64,000 nucleotides of DNA from Monodelphis domestica (Eukaryota; Chordata; Mammalia; Didelphimorphia; Didelphidae). Shown here piece by piece: positions 24,539-35,490 of the stretch (position 1 is its first letter; each line of letters starts with the position of its first letter). The notes beneath the pieces were generated by a model. It had not been told where the DNA came from, made no database searches, and was given only the letters and a program-made list of their open reading frames with translations. The position numbers and the translations under genes were made by a program. The stretch covers positions 58,306,706 to 58,370,705 of the forward strand of contig NC_077232.1 of assembly GCF_027887165.1 (NCBI RefSeq), read 5' to 3'.

Positions 24539-25560
24539 ACCTGACTTCTTTCATTGGGATCACCACGGCCCAGGATGAATCTGGACTCTGTGTCAGACCA
24601 AAGCCAGGGTCCCTTGAAGCAGTGTCCTTCTCCCATCAGGCTATACCTGCTCCACTTCCTCCCGCAGGTCACAGTTCTAACATGTAAACTATGCACGGGG
24701 GGAAAACTCACCACACTTGCCCATTTGGATAGCAAACGTTATTCGAGTGAATGTGTGATGTGTCTGTCTGTGGGCACATCCCCTCTACAAGAAAAGCAAA
24801 TGTACATGTGTGTTAGGGCTCATGTATGCAATTGCTGAAGTGTGATCAACTTCTAATTGTGCCTGCAGCAAGCAGTGGGGAAGAATTCTGACCCAGGTTT
24901 GTGGGCTGCAGAAGGATTGGTGGCAGATTGGGAAGACCTTGGCCATCAGGAATGGGGAAGTGAGAGTATGGGTGAGTGAGATAGCAAAGGTGAAAGGGCA
25001 GCAACCTGGGAAAGGAAGATACGCTGGGATGAGACTGCCTTTACCTCAGTGTAAAGAAAGAGCTCACTCACCTGTTCATAACCCTACGAGATGAATCCTA
25101 TGAGAAGTGTGCCCTGTTGGGCGGCATTATCTCTGTCCTCTAAATCTTTCTTCCTGGGGAAAGTCTCAATCACCCCAACCTGGTTACACCTCTGGACAGT
25201 GCCATCATATTTATCTCTGTATCGCCCCAGTGCATAATACATTTCCTAATACAGACGTGTAATAAATATTTGAATAACACATAAATATTAGCCCCTCCAT
25301 TTTCATTTTAAAGAGAGATTGTTTTTTAACAACAGTAACAGTAGTAACAGTAGTTACTCTCCTCATTAGAGACAACAGATCATTTAAAATGTTGTTAGAC
25401 TTAGAAACCACAGAATAATGAGCAATCTAATGCACTACTTTTGTTAGTGTCAAGAAATAGCTTTTTCATATGATAACTGTCTTTCATGTTGACAGGAGCT
25501 GGCACTTCAATCAACAATCTTTAGTCTTAGAACAAAATGCCAGCACAAATATATGCATAT
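24539..25560. other. Unassigned single-copy-like sequence
   Basis: No gene or repeat is recognised. Short open frames on both strands (for example 24554-24838 +) lack any known domain. Confidence 0.3.
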
Positions 25561-25562
25561 CT

Positions 25563-25674
25563 TCCTAGCTGTGTGACCCTAAACAAGTCACTTAACCTCA
25601 ATTACCTAGACCTTATCACTCTTCTACCTTGGAACTGTTCTTAGTATCAATAATGACAGAAAGTAAAGGTTTAA
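25563..25674 (+). repeat. CORE-SINE 3' fragment
   Basis: CTAGCTGTGTGACCCTAAAC through GAAAGTAAAGGTTTAAG. Confidence 0.8.
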
Positions 25675-25678
25675 GTAT

Positions 25679-25710
<32 letters not shown>

Positions 25711-25870
25711 TTACACATTAAATATATTAATTATATAAATAATAAATATATAGAAATAAATATAGAAATAAATAAAAATAAATATGGAAATAAATGAATA
25801 AAATAAATAAGAATTATATAAATAATAAATATGTATAATATATGTACAATATACATTATATATATTTATG
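25675..25870. repeat. AT-rich microsatellite cluster
   Basis: (TATATG)n and (TA)n, followed by an imperfect AATAAATA array that probably grew from the A-rich tail of the adjoining SINE. Confidence 0.85.
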
Positions 25871-26006
25871 TACATCACTCAAAGGAAATGAAGTTTAATA
25901 CAGTGGAAAGAGGACTTGACTTGTAATAAGGAGATGTAGGTTTGAATCCCAGGTCTAAAATTTACTGATAGCATAACCATAGAAACATTGATCTTCTTTT
26001 CTTTTT

Positions 26007-26193
26007 TTCACCCTTACCTTCCATTTTAGAACCAGTATTGGTTCTAAGGCAGAAAAATAGTAAGGACTAGGCAATGAGGATTAAGTGATTTGCTCAGGAT
26101 CACACAGCTAAGAAGTACCTAAGGTCAGATTTGAACCCAAGACCTCCTATCTCTGGCTTGGTTCTCAATCCACTGAGCCACTCAGCTACTCCC
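26007..26193 (-). repeat. Full-length marsupial CORE-SINE
   Basis: Antisense copy, CCCTTACCTTCCATTTTAG to GAGCCACTCAGCTACTCCC. Confidence 0.88.
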
Positions 26194-26519
26194 AGAAACA
26201 TTAATCTTTCAGAGCCTTGACTTCCTCCTCTGAAAAAAAAAAAAAAAGGGATAATAGTTCTTCTAAAGGCAGAGCACTATAGTAGAGTCTAAGAACACAG
26301 GTTCAAGTTTCAATTCTGCTATTTGCAAACTAGGTGACCTTGCTTCAATTTTACAGACTATTTATTTTGTTCATCTGTAAAATGAGGGATTTGGGCTTGG
26401 CAAATTCTCATTGTTAGATGGACTTTAGTCCTTATGCCTATCTGCACTGGTGAGAAATATATACTTTTCTGGTTCCTGGTTTCCTTTCTTTTCAGATTAG
26501 TACATGAGATTAAATTATC

Positions 26520-26730
26520 ATTAAATAATAACTGACATTTATTAAGCATTTTACAAACCTTTCTTGTAAATTATGTCATCTGAGCTTTGCAACAACCCTA
26601 TTGTAAACAAGCAGATATTACCACCTCAAATTTACAAATGAGGAAACTGAGGTCTAGAGGTAAGATAGTGGTTTACCTAGGGTTACATGTGCAGTAAATG
26701 ATTAAGTCAGGACTTGAACCCAGGTATTCT
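26520..26730 (-). repeat. MIR-type SINE
   Basis: TTTACAAATGAGGAAACTGA near 26630, followed by a GACTTGAACCCAGG box; the reverse complement of the MIR core and tail. Confidence 0.6.
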
Positions 26731-27390
26731 GACTCAAAGCCCTCCATTCTTTCTATTACATGGAGTAGGGGATAGAGCACTATGGAGTCCCAAAGATCTT
26801 GGTTCAAATCCCACCTTTGACATATTAGCATTGTGTCCTGGGACAAGTTTTTGTAAGTTTCAGCTTCCTCATCTATACAATAAAAAAGTTAGATCCATAA
26901 GGTGCCTTTTAGCTCTAAATCTTTTGATCCCATAATGCCAAGATAACACAGGAATTAAACCCATTATCTTGGGTTTAATCCTGAACCTCTTAGACCTGAT
27001 TGGACTACCTGGTCCCAAAAGATAGAATGACACAGGGAATATTTGTGTGAAATCCAACAACCAGTTGAAAACTTACGAAGCCAATTGGCTATCCTGTTAT
27101 GTTTATTCTTGACCAAATAATAGATAGGGATAGGGTCTGGACCTGATTTCACCAGTATAGGCAACTCCCATTGAAGAAATTCCCTCTACTGAATCAAATT
27201 GATGTCTTTTCTGTACTTGCTTTGAGGATGGAGAGAATAAATGATTTGCCCAGGGTCATACAGCCAATATGTGACAGAAGTCAGCACTGAAGGAAATTGA
27301 ATGGAAGTCCCTCAACTGGGGGAATAACTGAAAAAGTTATAGCATATGATCATGATAGAATACTACTATGCCATTAGAAATGATGAGCAG

Positions 27391-27569
27391 GGTTTGTGGA
27401 ATAGTGAACATATGGAGACAATCTGGGCCAAAGTCAAATGCATCTTCAATGAGAAATGGTATCGATATCTGCATTCTTTGAGCTCATAGAGCTGCACACT
27501 CATTTCAGTGCAATATTGGAATATTAAATTGTTCCTAATCTTAAGAATAAATCATCTGAATAAAAAAAA
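27391..27569 (+). pseudogene. Retrocopy of an unidentified mRNA 3' end
   Basis: A 179-bp insertion ends in AATAAATCATCTGAAT plus a poly-A run and is flanked by GAAATGATGAGCAG (27377-27390) and GAAATGATGAACAG (27571-27584). These are the marks of L1-mediated retroposition of a processed transcript. One frame reads SEHMETIWAKVKCIFNEKW and stops soon after, perhaps the end of a small protein. I do not recognise the parent gene. Confidence 0.65.
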
Positions 27570-27584
27570 AGAAATGATGAACAG

Positions 27585-28045
27585 ATTTATTTATTTTATT
27601 TCAGTAACAAATTAACACATAAGTTTTCCATGGTTACATGATTCATGTTGTCTCCCTCCCCTTTTTCCCTCTCCCTCCAGGACATGACAAGCAATTGCAG
27701 TGGGTTATATGTTTATTATCACTCAATACCTCGGTTACCGAGAGACTACTACTACTACTACTACTACCTATTTCCACATTGTTCATTTTTGTAAGAGGGT
27801 AATCTTATAAGACCAACCCCCCAAATCCTATATCCACACAAACAAGTGATAAATCATATGTTTTCTTCTGTGTTTCTACTCCCACAGTTCTGTCTCTCAG
27901 TGTAGATAGCACTTTTTTCTCATAAGTCCCTCAGGATTGTCCTGGATCATTGCATTGCTATTAGTAATAGTCTTTTACATTTGATTATCCCACAATGTTT
28001 CAATTACTTTGTATAAAGTTCTCTTAGTTCTTCTCACGAGCAGAT
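27585..28045 (-). mobile_element. Antisense L1 3'UTR fragment
   Basis: The reverse complement shows L1 3'-end landmarks seen at 20870-21250: the AGTTCTTCTCA block, AATGCAATGATCC, the tail region and the GTAACCATGG block. A-rich tail at its left edge. Confidence 0.75.
27731..27768 (+). mobile_element. 38-bp RTE-type LINE tail stub
   Basis: TCGGTTACCGAGAGACTACT followed by an (ACT)n array interrupts the antisense L1 end. The same terminus is found at the 3' ends of the elements at 59450-62563 and 35034-35490. It is an extremely 5'-truncated insertion. Confidence 0.7.
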
Positions 28046-28310
28046 TGCATTTTTAAAAACATGTTAAGATCTATATGAAATTATGAAAAGTGAAATGAGT
28101 AGAATCAAGAGTCTATTATATACAGTCACAGAATTAATGCTCAAAGAATAACTTGTGAATGTCTACCTCCAGAGAAAGAACTGATAAACAGAAACATGAA
28201 AAACTTAGTTTATAAATACATATTTTGGGGGGTCAAACAGAAGGGTGGGAAAGAGAGATACCTGGGAATTTTAATGTAATCAACAAACTAATTAATCATT
28301 AAAAAGTCAG

Positions 28311-29516
28311 CACAAAAAACAGGGCTTAATGACCTTGAAGCCAACTCTCTATATCCTATTCTGCAGTATGTTGGATTAAAAAAAGTGGATATGACTGATT
28401 TTTTTCTCCAATAATCTGAATGATTTTTTAAAAGCTATCATTTGTATCTCCAAAAATCCCAAATATTCTCCAAAAAGCATTTTCTAGACAACAATCCTGT
28501 GAGGTAAGTATTATCTCCATTTTATAGATGAATAAAATGAGTCTCAGAGAACTGAAATGACTAATCCAGGGTTGTACTATGCAGAAGTATCAGAGAGCAA
28601 ATTTAAGCATGGGTCTATAGAGTCTGAGTCCAGCAGTCTTTTCAAACCTTGAAAATAACCTATGACCTCATCATAGGCACTGAAAGAGTTCATTGGTGAG
28701 GAATCCAGTTTACAGACATTTACGTTCATGTGTAAGGTCATGCGTTTTCTCTTTAAAAGTGTTTGCAAAACACACAAACACGGGTGCCATTTTTTATCTG
28801 TATTATTGAGTGACCAATGGAAAATGGATTCTTTCGCTGATTCCAGTTCTAAAAAGTCAAATTACTGAGCAATCTACTTGAAAAACATTTACAGATGAAA
28901 GACTATGAGCACTGGTCTTTCTGTATAGACTAAGAGATATGCAATTTCATCATAATCAAGTCATCTTTCATTGCTTCCTAGGCTGCTCTAAAATTATCTC
29001 CCAATCTGCAGAGATAGCACAAAAGTGTGAGTCTGACCTTGAGACATTTTGCAACCCGCAGAAACAAGGAGGCATCTATGCTGAATAGCCAGACCTAATC
29101 CTGTTGGGAAATCTTTTCAGTGTTCTGGTTTATTTGATTTTTTGTTTTATCATCAGTTTCCTTGGTTTCTACATTTCAAGGACTGGATTAACCCACTCTC
29201 TTGCTTTTCCCCATAAACCTTTCATCCCTTTCCAGCTCAGTTCTCACCCTCCACACCACCCATACACCCTCCACTCAGGAAGCTTCCTTTCATGCCATCA
29301 CCTGGTTTCCTTCTCATGGTGCTCCTTAGCAGAGAAAACTCCAGTGTCTCACTCCCCAAGACATCACCCTGACTCCTACTCATAGACATGCATAGAATGT
29401 GGACCAAGTGCACACTGCAGCCTCACCAAAACCACCTGTGCAATCCTATGCTCCTATGTATCCATTCTTTGCTCTCACAATCAACTCCAAACCCCTAGTC
29501 CCTCCTATTTTATCTT
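28311..29516. other. Unassigned sequence with a MIR-like piece
   Basis: A MIR-like fragment (CATTTTATAGATGAATAAAA near 28517) is the only repeat recognised. Short open frames (29104-29385 +) have no known domain. Confidence 0.35.
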
Positions 29517-29716
29517 CTTTAAACCTTACCTTCTGTCTGGGAATCAACACTGTGTTCCATCCAAGGCAGAAAGTGGTATGGGCTAGGCAATGGGGGTTCA
29601 GTGACCCTTGCCCAGGGTGGAAGAGCTAGGAAGTATCTGAGGCTATGTTTGAATCCCAGACCTCCTGAGTTCTCTATGCCTGGCTTTTAATCTACTGAGT
29701 CACCTAACTGGTCTCT
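29517..29716 (-). repeat. CORE-SINE copy
   Basis: Antisense copy, AACCTTACCTTCTGTCTGGG to GAGTCACCTAACTGG. Confidence 0.82.
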
Positions 29717-29810
29717 TTAGTACTTTTAAAAATTAATGATTTTATCTTATTTTCTCCCTTCTCTTTCCCCTCATGAACTAAAAAAAAAAACAAGAAAAAT
29801 AAAATCCCTG

Positions 29811-30006
29811 GGGGGCAGCTGGGTGGCTCAGTGGATTGAGAGTCAAGCCTAGGGATGAGAGGTCCTAGGTTCAAATCTGCCCTCAGCCACTTCCCAGCTG
29901 TGTGACCCTGGGCAAGTCACTTAACCCCCATTGCCTAGCCCTTACCACTCTTCTGCCTTGGAGCCAATACACAGTATTGACTCCAAGATGGAAGGTAAGG
30001 GTTTAG
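29811..30006 (+). repeat. Full-length marsupial CORE-SINE with AAAAT tail
   Basis: GGGGGCAGCTGGGTGGCTCA to GGAAGGTAAGGGTTTAG, then an (AAAAT)n tail to about 30033. Almost consensus, so young. Confidence 0.93.
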
Positions 30007-30059
30007 AAAAATAAAATAAAATAAAATAAAATCCCTGTTACAAATAGGCACAGTCAAAT

Positions 30060-30245
30060 GACTTCAAAAGCAGTGCAATGCAATGAACAAAGTATTGGGC
30101 CAGAAGTTGGGAAATTTGGGTTCAAATCTGGCCTCAGGCACTTACTAGCTGCACAAGTCACTTTAAGGCTATTTGTCTCAGTTTCCTCGTGTGTCAAATT
30201 AGCTACAGAAGGAAATTGCAAACAACTCTAGTATCTTTGTCAAGA
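30060..30245 (+). repeat. MIR/Ther-type SINE
   Basis: GGGTTCAAATCTGGCCTCAG box followed by GTCTCAGTTTCCTCGTGTG and AGGAAATTGCAAACAAC, the layout of the second marsupial tRNA-derived SINE family in this window. Confidence 0.7.
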
Positions 30246-30459
30246 GGGGTTACAGGGTGTTGGAGAAGATAAAGACTTAGCTAGCCTGAGCTTGTCCTCA
30301 AAACAGATGCTATGAGAAATGAGCCAATCAAAAAAAGGGGCTTTGGGCAGAGAGTACTTTCAGTGTGAGAAATATAGGGGAAAAGTGATGGAGGAAAATC
30401 TCCCTTCGGTGTTATACAAACAGCTTTGTATTTGAAGTTGGCGGGAAATCTCGTCTCAG

Positions 30460-30800
30460 CATTGTGGACAAAGCAGTGACTCTGGAGTCAAAGGGCCTGG
30501 GTTTAAATAGCTTACAATCTCTATATGACTTCAGATAAATCAATTAACCTCTCTAAACCCAAGCTTCTTCATCAATAAGATGAGAGAGGTAAGACTAAAT
30601 AACTCCTTCTAGATCTATGACCCTTTTAAGTAATTTGAGCCTTGGAGTCTCAGTTTCTTCATCTGTAAAATAATGATAGTAATAGAATAAATCTCTTGGG
30701 GATAGGGACCATTCAGCATTTTTTGTCTTTGTGTCCCTAGCCTTATGCCTTCCACACAGGTGGCCTTTAATAAATGCTTATTGAATTGAATTGAGATAAT
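30460..30800 (+). repeat. MIR fragment followed by an L2 3' tail
   Basis: MIR-like CTCTATATGACTTCAG and CAGTTTCTTCATCTGTAAAA, then the L2 terminus (CCTTTAATAAATGCTTATTG near 30765). Confidence 0.65.
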
Positions 30801-30859
30801 AACATTGGTGCTTCCTAGCTCATTGCTAGGTTATAGTGGGGAAAGCATTTTGTAAACCT

Positions 30860-31460
30860 TAAAACATTAAGTCAGCCACTCGAGGGGCCTCTCTTGACAC
30901 TTAGATGTCATGCCCAGCTCCATACCAGTGAGCTGAGTAAGAAGAGGCAGAATGTGTTTTGGCTCCCAAACTACCAATCAGTTGCTTCAACAAAAAAGGG
31001 GCTGGGAAGAATGTTACTTTGTGAATGAAGAAAATGTGGGTTTAGGAATGAGGATGGGCCTGACACACATTCGAGTGATGAGTTTCACCTCTTGGTGGAG
31101 ATCATGCCCATCCATCATCTGTCTGACTGTGGGAGGCGTTATACGCTACTGTGATGGGCTCCCATTTGGTGGGTACCCCAGTCAGCCATCTGGAGTGTGT
31201 CCCTTCGAAGAATATGCAGTATCTCATCTTCAGTACTGTCTGAGCAAACAGTGTAACATTCCTCCTCTGAGTAATTCTGTTCGGTTCCACCACGCTTGGG
31301 ATTCCTCTCATTGTTGGAAGGTGAAGTCAATGGGACTTGTTTAGGCTCCTGAACAGCTCTGAGATTTTCACGAAGCCAGGACAAGAGGAACAAAGACCCA
31401 CCTGGGACCCCATCAAGGACTCTAAAGACAAAATCAGCAAGTTTTAGAAAACGAGGATCT
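30860..31460. other. Unassigned, repeat-free block with open frames on both strands
   Basis: About 600 bp without a recognised SINE, LINE or LTR. The + strand is open for 130 codons (30952-31344; cysteine- and tryptophan-rich) and the - strand is open over much of the same stretch. I recognise no domain, splice context or start context, and do not call a gene. It could be an exon remnant, a decayed element or conserved non-coding sequence. Confidence 0.25.
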
Positions 31461-31817
31461 ACGTTTCTTTACTGAATCACAGAGGTGACCTTAGGGGGTC
31501 ATCTAGACAATCCCCTCACTTTACAGCTGGGGAAATGAAGGTCCATAGAGTATAGATGTCTTTCTCGTGGTCATACACAGCTACTAAGTAGAGGAGCACT
31601 TTGCAGTTACTGAGAGAGCTTTACTGAATGCTTACATGAGGGGGTGAGAAGATGATTTGTTTTTAGAATATGTTTTCTATTCCTCAAAGACCATCACAGA
31701 GAGGCAAGCATAACCTTGTAGACAGAAAACCCATGAAAAAAGACTTGAGTCAATTTATCTGACTCAAATGCAATCCAAGTTACTGCCTTTCCCTGAAGTC
31801 TGGGGAGAATGACTTGC

Positions 31818-32290
31818 AGGACTAGTTACAAAATAGTTCACAGAGTAATAACTGTGTTGCCCAGCACTTGAAGTTTGCCAAATACTTTACCTCTCTCTCA
31901 TTTGACCTTCTCAATAATCCTGGGAGGCAGAAGCTATTATTATTCCAATTTTATAGATGAAGAAACTGAGACAGGCAGCAGATAAGTGACTGGATTAGAA
32001 CAACTTGCATTTTTGTAGTGTATTAGGACTAATTATAAAATATTTCACAGAGTAATAATTGTGTTACCCAACACTTTGAAGTTTGCAAAATACTTTACCT
32101 CTCTGTCATTTGACCTTTGCAATAATCCTAGGAGACAGAAGCTATTATTATTCCAGTTTTACAGATGAGGAAACTGAGGCAGACAGCAGTTAAACAATTG
32201 GACTAGGATCACTCATAAAGTGGCTGGGGCAGGATTTGAATTCGTGTTCCTAAATCCAACTCCAGGGCACTAGTTACTACTCCACACTGC
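31818..32290 (-). repeat. 207-bp tandem duplication of a MIR-type SINE
   Basis: Copy 1 (31818-32024) and copy 2 (32025-about 32231) both begin AGGACTA and share TTCACAGAGTAATAA, ATACTTTACCTCTCT and AGAAGCTATTATTATTCCA. The second continues into the normal MIR end (GGATTTGAATTCGTG) to about 32290. The copies differ at scattered bases, so the duplication is old. Confidence 0.8.
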
Positions 32291-32539
32291 CTCAACCTTT
32301 CTCCTCTCTTCACTTTGTGGATTTTATCCCTTTGGGACTTCTGAACCACCCTGTGAAGCAGCTACTACAGACATTAGCCTGATTTTGAGAAAACTAAGCC
32401 TTAAAGTATTTCAGAAACTTGACCTTGAGTTATTGTCCTGAACCAAGACTGTGGTCTTGCATATGGGTGCAATCAAGGAATTAGTGGCTGTGTCGAAGAT
32501 CATATCGTCACTAAGCAGGTACTGACCTTCCTCACTGGG

Positions 32540-32815
32540 GAAGGAAAGAATGAGCATTTATTAAGTGCCAAATATGTGCCAAGCACTGTGCAATTTACAA
32601 TTATTATCTCAGTTTTAATCCTCATAACCTTGGGAGGCAGATGCTATTATTATCATCATTTTACAGTTGGAGAAAATAAAACAAACAGGGGTTAAATGAC
32701 TTGCCCAAGATCACATAAACTAATGAAGTGTCTGATTACATATTTGAATTCAGTTCTTCCTGACTCAAGGCCAATGTTCTATCCACTGCATCACCTAGCC
32801 ATTGGTATAAGCCAC
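32540..32815 (-). repeat. MIR-type SINE
   Basis: GCCAAGCACTGTGCAATTTA, TATTATCATCATTTTACAG, ACTTGCCCAAGATCACA and TTCTATCCACTGCATCACC in order. Confidence 0.65.
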
Positions 32816-33071
32816 TATACCAATGAAATGATATCTTTTTTTTTTTAATGAACACCAATCTCCAACCAAAAATCAAGTTCATTCTATGAGTATGGAAGTT
32901 CTCACAAACATCTCTATCTGCCCCATAGTCCTCATTTAAACCCAGAGAATGACTATATCTCTTTTATTTGGCAAAGGAACATCCCCATCACCCTGTGATT
33001 GTAGGAAGACCTGCCTAGGTGTCTAGGATTCTAATTATGTGAGATCGTCATGACCAGTGACCCTTCTCTAT

Positions 33072-33450
33072 TTTACAGGATCTTAGAATGATAGATATAA
33101 GCTGGAAGTGACCTCAGAAGATGGCTAATCCAACTCCTTAATTTAATAAATAAACTGAAGCTTATAAGAGTTGAATGATTTGGAGCCAGCTACATGGCTC
33201 AATGGAGTTCTCAATCCAGGCTTAGAGACGGGAAATTCTGGATTCAATCTGGCCTCAGATACTTCTAGCTATGTCACTCTGGACAAGTCACAACTCCCAT
33301 TGCCTAGTTCTTCTGCCTTGGAACCAATACACAGTATTTATTCTAAGATGGAAGGTAAGGATTTAAAAAAAAAGTTGAATGACTTGTCCAAGGTCCTACC
33401 AGTAGCATGCCTCTGGCAAGACTTGAACCCAGATTTCCTGAGTCTAGAGA
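33072..33450 (+). repeat. MIR-like SINE split by a CORE-SINE (33181-33366)
   Basis: AGCTGGAAGTGACCTCAGAAG (near 33100) and GACTTGTCCAAGGTC (33380) belong to the older SINE. Between them lies a + strand CORE-SINE, GGAGCCAGCTACATGGCTCA to AAGGTAAGGATTT, flanked by GTTGAATGA(T/C)TTG duplications. Confidence 0.75.
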
Positions 33451-34150
33451 CAATCAATGTAGAGAGTGTCAGAGTAGGCAACTGTACATCCTATAGAATA
33501 GCCGAGATATTTTTCCTTTGAATCAGACCTTAGTCCCAGCTCTGCAAAGGTAGGGAAAAACACTTTCTTTTTTCAGTGACTCCAGATGGAAACTGATGAT
33601 ATGTTCCTAAAGGCTGAGGGGCAAGGAAGGCAGAATCTCTTGGGAATTCCAGGGAGGATTCACTTAAACTGTCCAGGGAAATTAGCCTGGAGGATAGAGC
33701 AAAAGAAACACCAGACTTTACTTTTTAGTCAACTAGAGTGGATAAATCTGGTCCTTTTAATATAGAAGCTTTGGACCCATAATCAGACACATCCTTTGCT
33801 TTGATAAGTAGAGGTGGAACTCCATAGGGCCTTCCTTTTAACAGTCTTTTTTTCTTCTTCAGATGAAACAGACACTTCATCCAAGTGCAGGAAATGAATG
33901 AAATTCAAGGACACGGCCCCTTCCTTCCTGGGATTACTGGATGAGCTACAGACATCTGAGAAGGCAAAAACTCTTGTCGATCAAAGGTCCAAAACTCTTC
34001 TGACTATCCCTCTGGGTCTTCGCCATATCAGGACAGAGGCATTCCTTGACCACATTTAGAAAGGTTACCTCATCCCTGGCATCCCAAGTCTCATCATTTA
34101 CCCCTCTTCTCCCTCCCTACATCTTTCTGGCAATGACATTAATGCATGTC
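33451..34150. other. Unassigned sequence; no gene seen
   Basis: No recognisable gene or repeat family. Confidence 0.3.
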
Positions 34151-34154
34151 ATCT

Positions 34155-34412
34155 TTTTTATTTTTTTAATTATTTTTTAAAAAATATTTTCCCACGTTTA
34201 CACGATTCCTGCTTTCTCCCTCCCTTTTCCTCTCTCTGTTCCCAGAGCTGACAAGCTATTACACTAGGTTATACATGGATTATCACTTGATATCTATGTC
34301 CATATTATTCATTTTTATAATAGAATCATCTTTTAAAACCAAAACCCCAAATCATATACCCATATAAACAAGTGATAAATCATGGTTTTTTTCCCTACAT
34401 TTCTACTCCAGT
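34155..34412 (-). mobile_element. Antisense L1 3'UTR fragment
   Basis: Reverse complement of the L1 3' end; parallel to 27600-27900 (GGATTATCACTTGATATC, CCCATATAAACAAGTGAT). Confidence 0.75.
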
Positions 34413-34420
34413 CATCTTTT

Positions 34421-34973
34421 TTTTTTTAAATCTTTACCTTCTGTCTTAAAATCAAAACTATGCATTTTTCCAAGGTGGAAGAGCAGAAAGGGCAAGGCAA
34501 TGGAGGTAAAGTGACTTACCCAGAGTCACCCAGCTAGGAAATGTCTCAGGTGTAAAACTGAGATTTGAACTTTGGACTTCAATCCCCACAAGCCCTTGCT
34601 CCACTTCCCCAAAATGCTTTGTAATCTCACGGGAATTCTCAGGTGGGCCGAGATCGAAAAGGGATTTAACCTGATTACAAAAGCTTTTGAGTCTCTTTTA
34701 GACTTCCATTTGGGGGCAGACATGGCTCTTTCCATAATGTAGGTGAGGTCTTGTCTAGGCCTCCCTGGCCTAGGCACGTTTTCCTTATCCTGTATTTTCT
34801 TTTAATCCTTAACTTTTAATAAACCTCTAAAAATATAATACTCCTTGTAGAGAGAAACTAATTTCTACCTGCCTCAGTCTCCCCTAAATTTTAATCTTTA
34901 CACAGGTCAGGTTTGAACTCATGTCTTCATAACTCCAGGCCCAGGACTCTATCCTCTGCCCCACTTAGCTACC
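34421..34973 (-). repeat. CORE-SINE split by an LTR
   Basis: Antisense SINE halves at 34421-34550 and 34903-34973 rejoin across the LTR into an ordinary SINE (GAAATGTCTCAGG / TCAGGTTTGAAC). Confidence 0.82.
34551..34902 (+). mobile_element. Solo LTR, 352 bp, with CAGG target duplication
   Basis: TGTAAAACTGAG...TTTAATCTTTACA, flanked by CAGG at 34547-34550 and 34903-34906. AATAAACCTC lies near the 3' end. Same family as 20342-20679 and 22045-22316. It is younger than the SINE that it splits. Fossil without genes. Confidence 0.85.
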
Positions 34974-35033
34974 CATAAGGGCAAAGGTATAGAATTGAAA
35001 AGGGAGAGAACATGTTCTGAATTGAGGATGATT

Positions 35034-35490
35034 ATAGTAGTAGTGTCTCGGTAACCGAGGATGACGATTGTCTTTGTGCACTTTCATCTGTGATGTGGAT
35101 GAGTGTGCACAAAAACACTTGTGCGTGAAGGAGATTTAAGTGGAAAAGTCGATGCACAGAGACAGTCCCACTCTCTTGGCGTTGGAAGCCTGGGTCCAGT
35201 GGCACGAAAAATTGTTACGCCTGGAGACTTCCTCAGCTGCATTGGATGGCCGTGTCGTCCTTTGTGCTCCAACACGCCCTAAGCACTCCACAGTGCTTTG
35301 CTGCGTCGCCATCTCAGCCGTTGAACCTTCTTATTGTTTTCTTCCGCCTGTTCTGCCAAAACAGTCTTCACATGCTGGGTGAGCAAAGCGCTGGTTCACC
35401 AGGGGTCGACGGCCCGATGGCTACCTTCACAAGGTTTAGCCGGCTTGTCAAAGCCGTTGCACAGAGTGTGGCCGCTGCCGCATGCTAGCA
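35034..35490 (-). mobile_element. CpG-rich element with an RTE-type tail
   Basis: In - strand sense the 3' end is TTGTGCAC-like sequence, then AATCGTCATCCTCGGTTACC, then GAGACACTACTACTAT, matching the 3' terminus of the LINE at 59450-62563. The remaining 400 bp are GC- and CpG-rich and do not match that LINE's coding region. It could be another LINE's 3'UTR or a SINE that borrowed the tail. The inner edge is uncertain. Confidence 0.55.

Larger units (their letters stand above)
27290..28310 (+). mobile_element. Old L1 3' end carrying three nested insertions
   Basis: L1 pieces at about 27290-27390 (GAATACTACTATGCCATTAG) and 28060-28310 (AAAGTGAAATGAGTAGAATC onward) frame a small retrocopy (27391-27569), a younger antisense L1 end (27585-28045), and within that a short RTE-type tail (27731-27768). 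Confidence 0.7.

Noticed and set aside
25675-25870. AT-rich stretch as a possible replication origin or matrix attachment site
   Set aside because: Simple (TA)n and AATA repeats explain it; there is no further evidence.
30952-31344. 130-codon open frame on the + strand
   Set aside because: No recognised domain, no splice or promoter context and an equally open opposite strand. Kept as a low-interest observation, not a gene.
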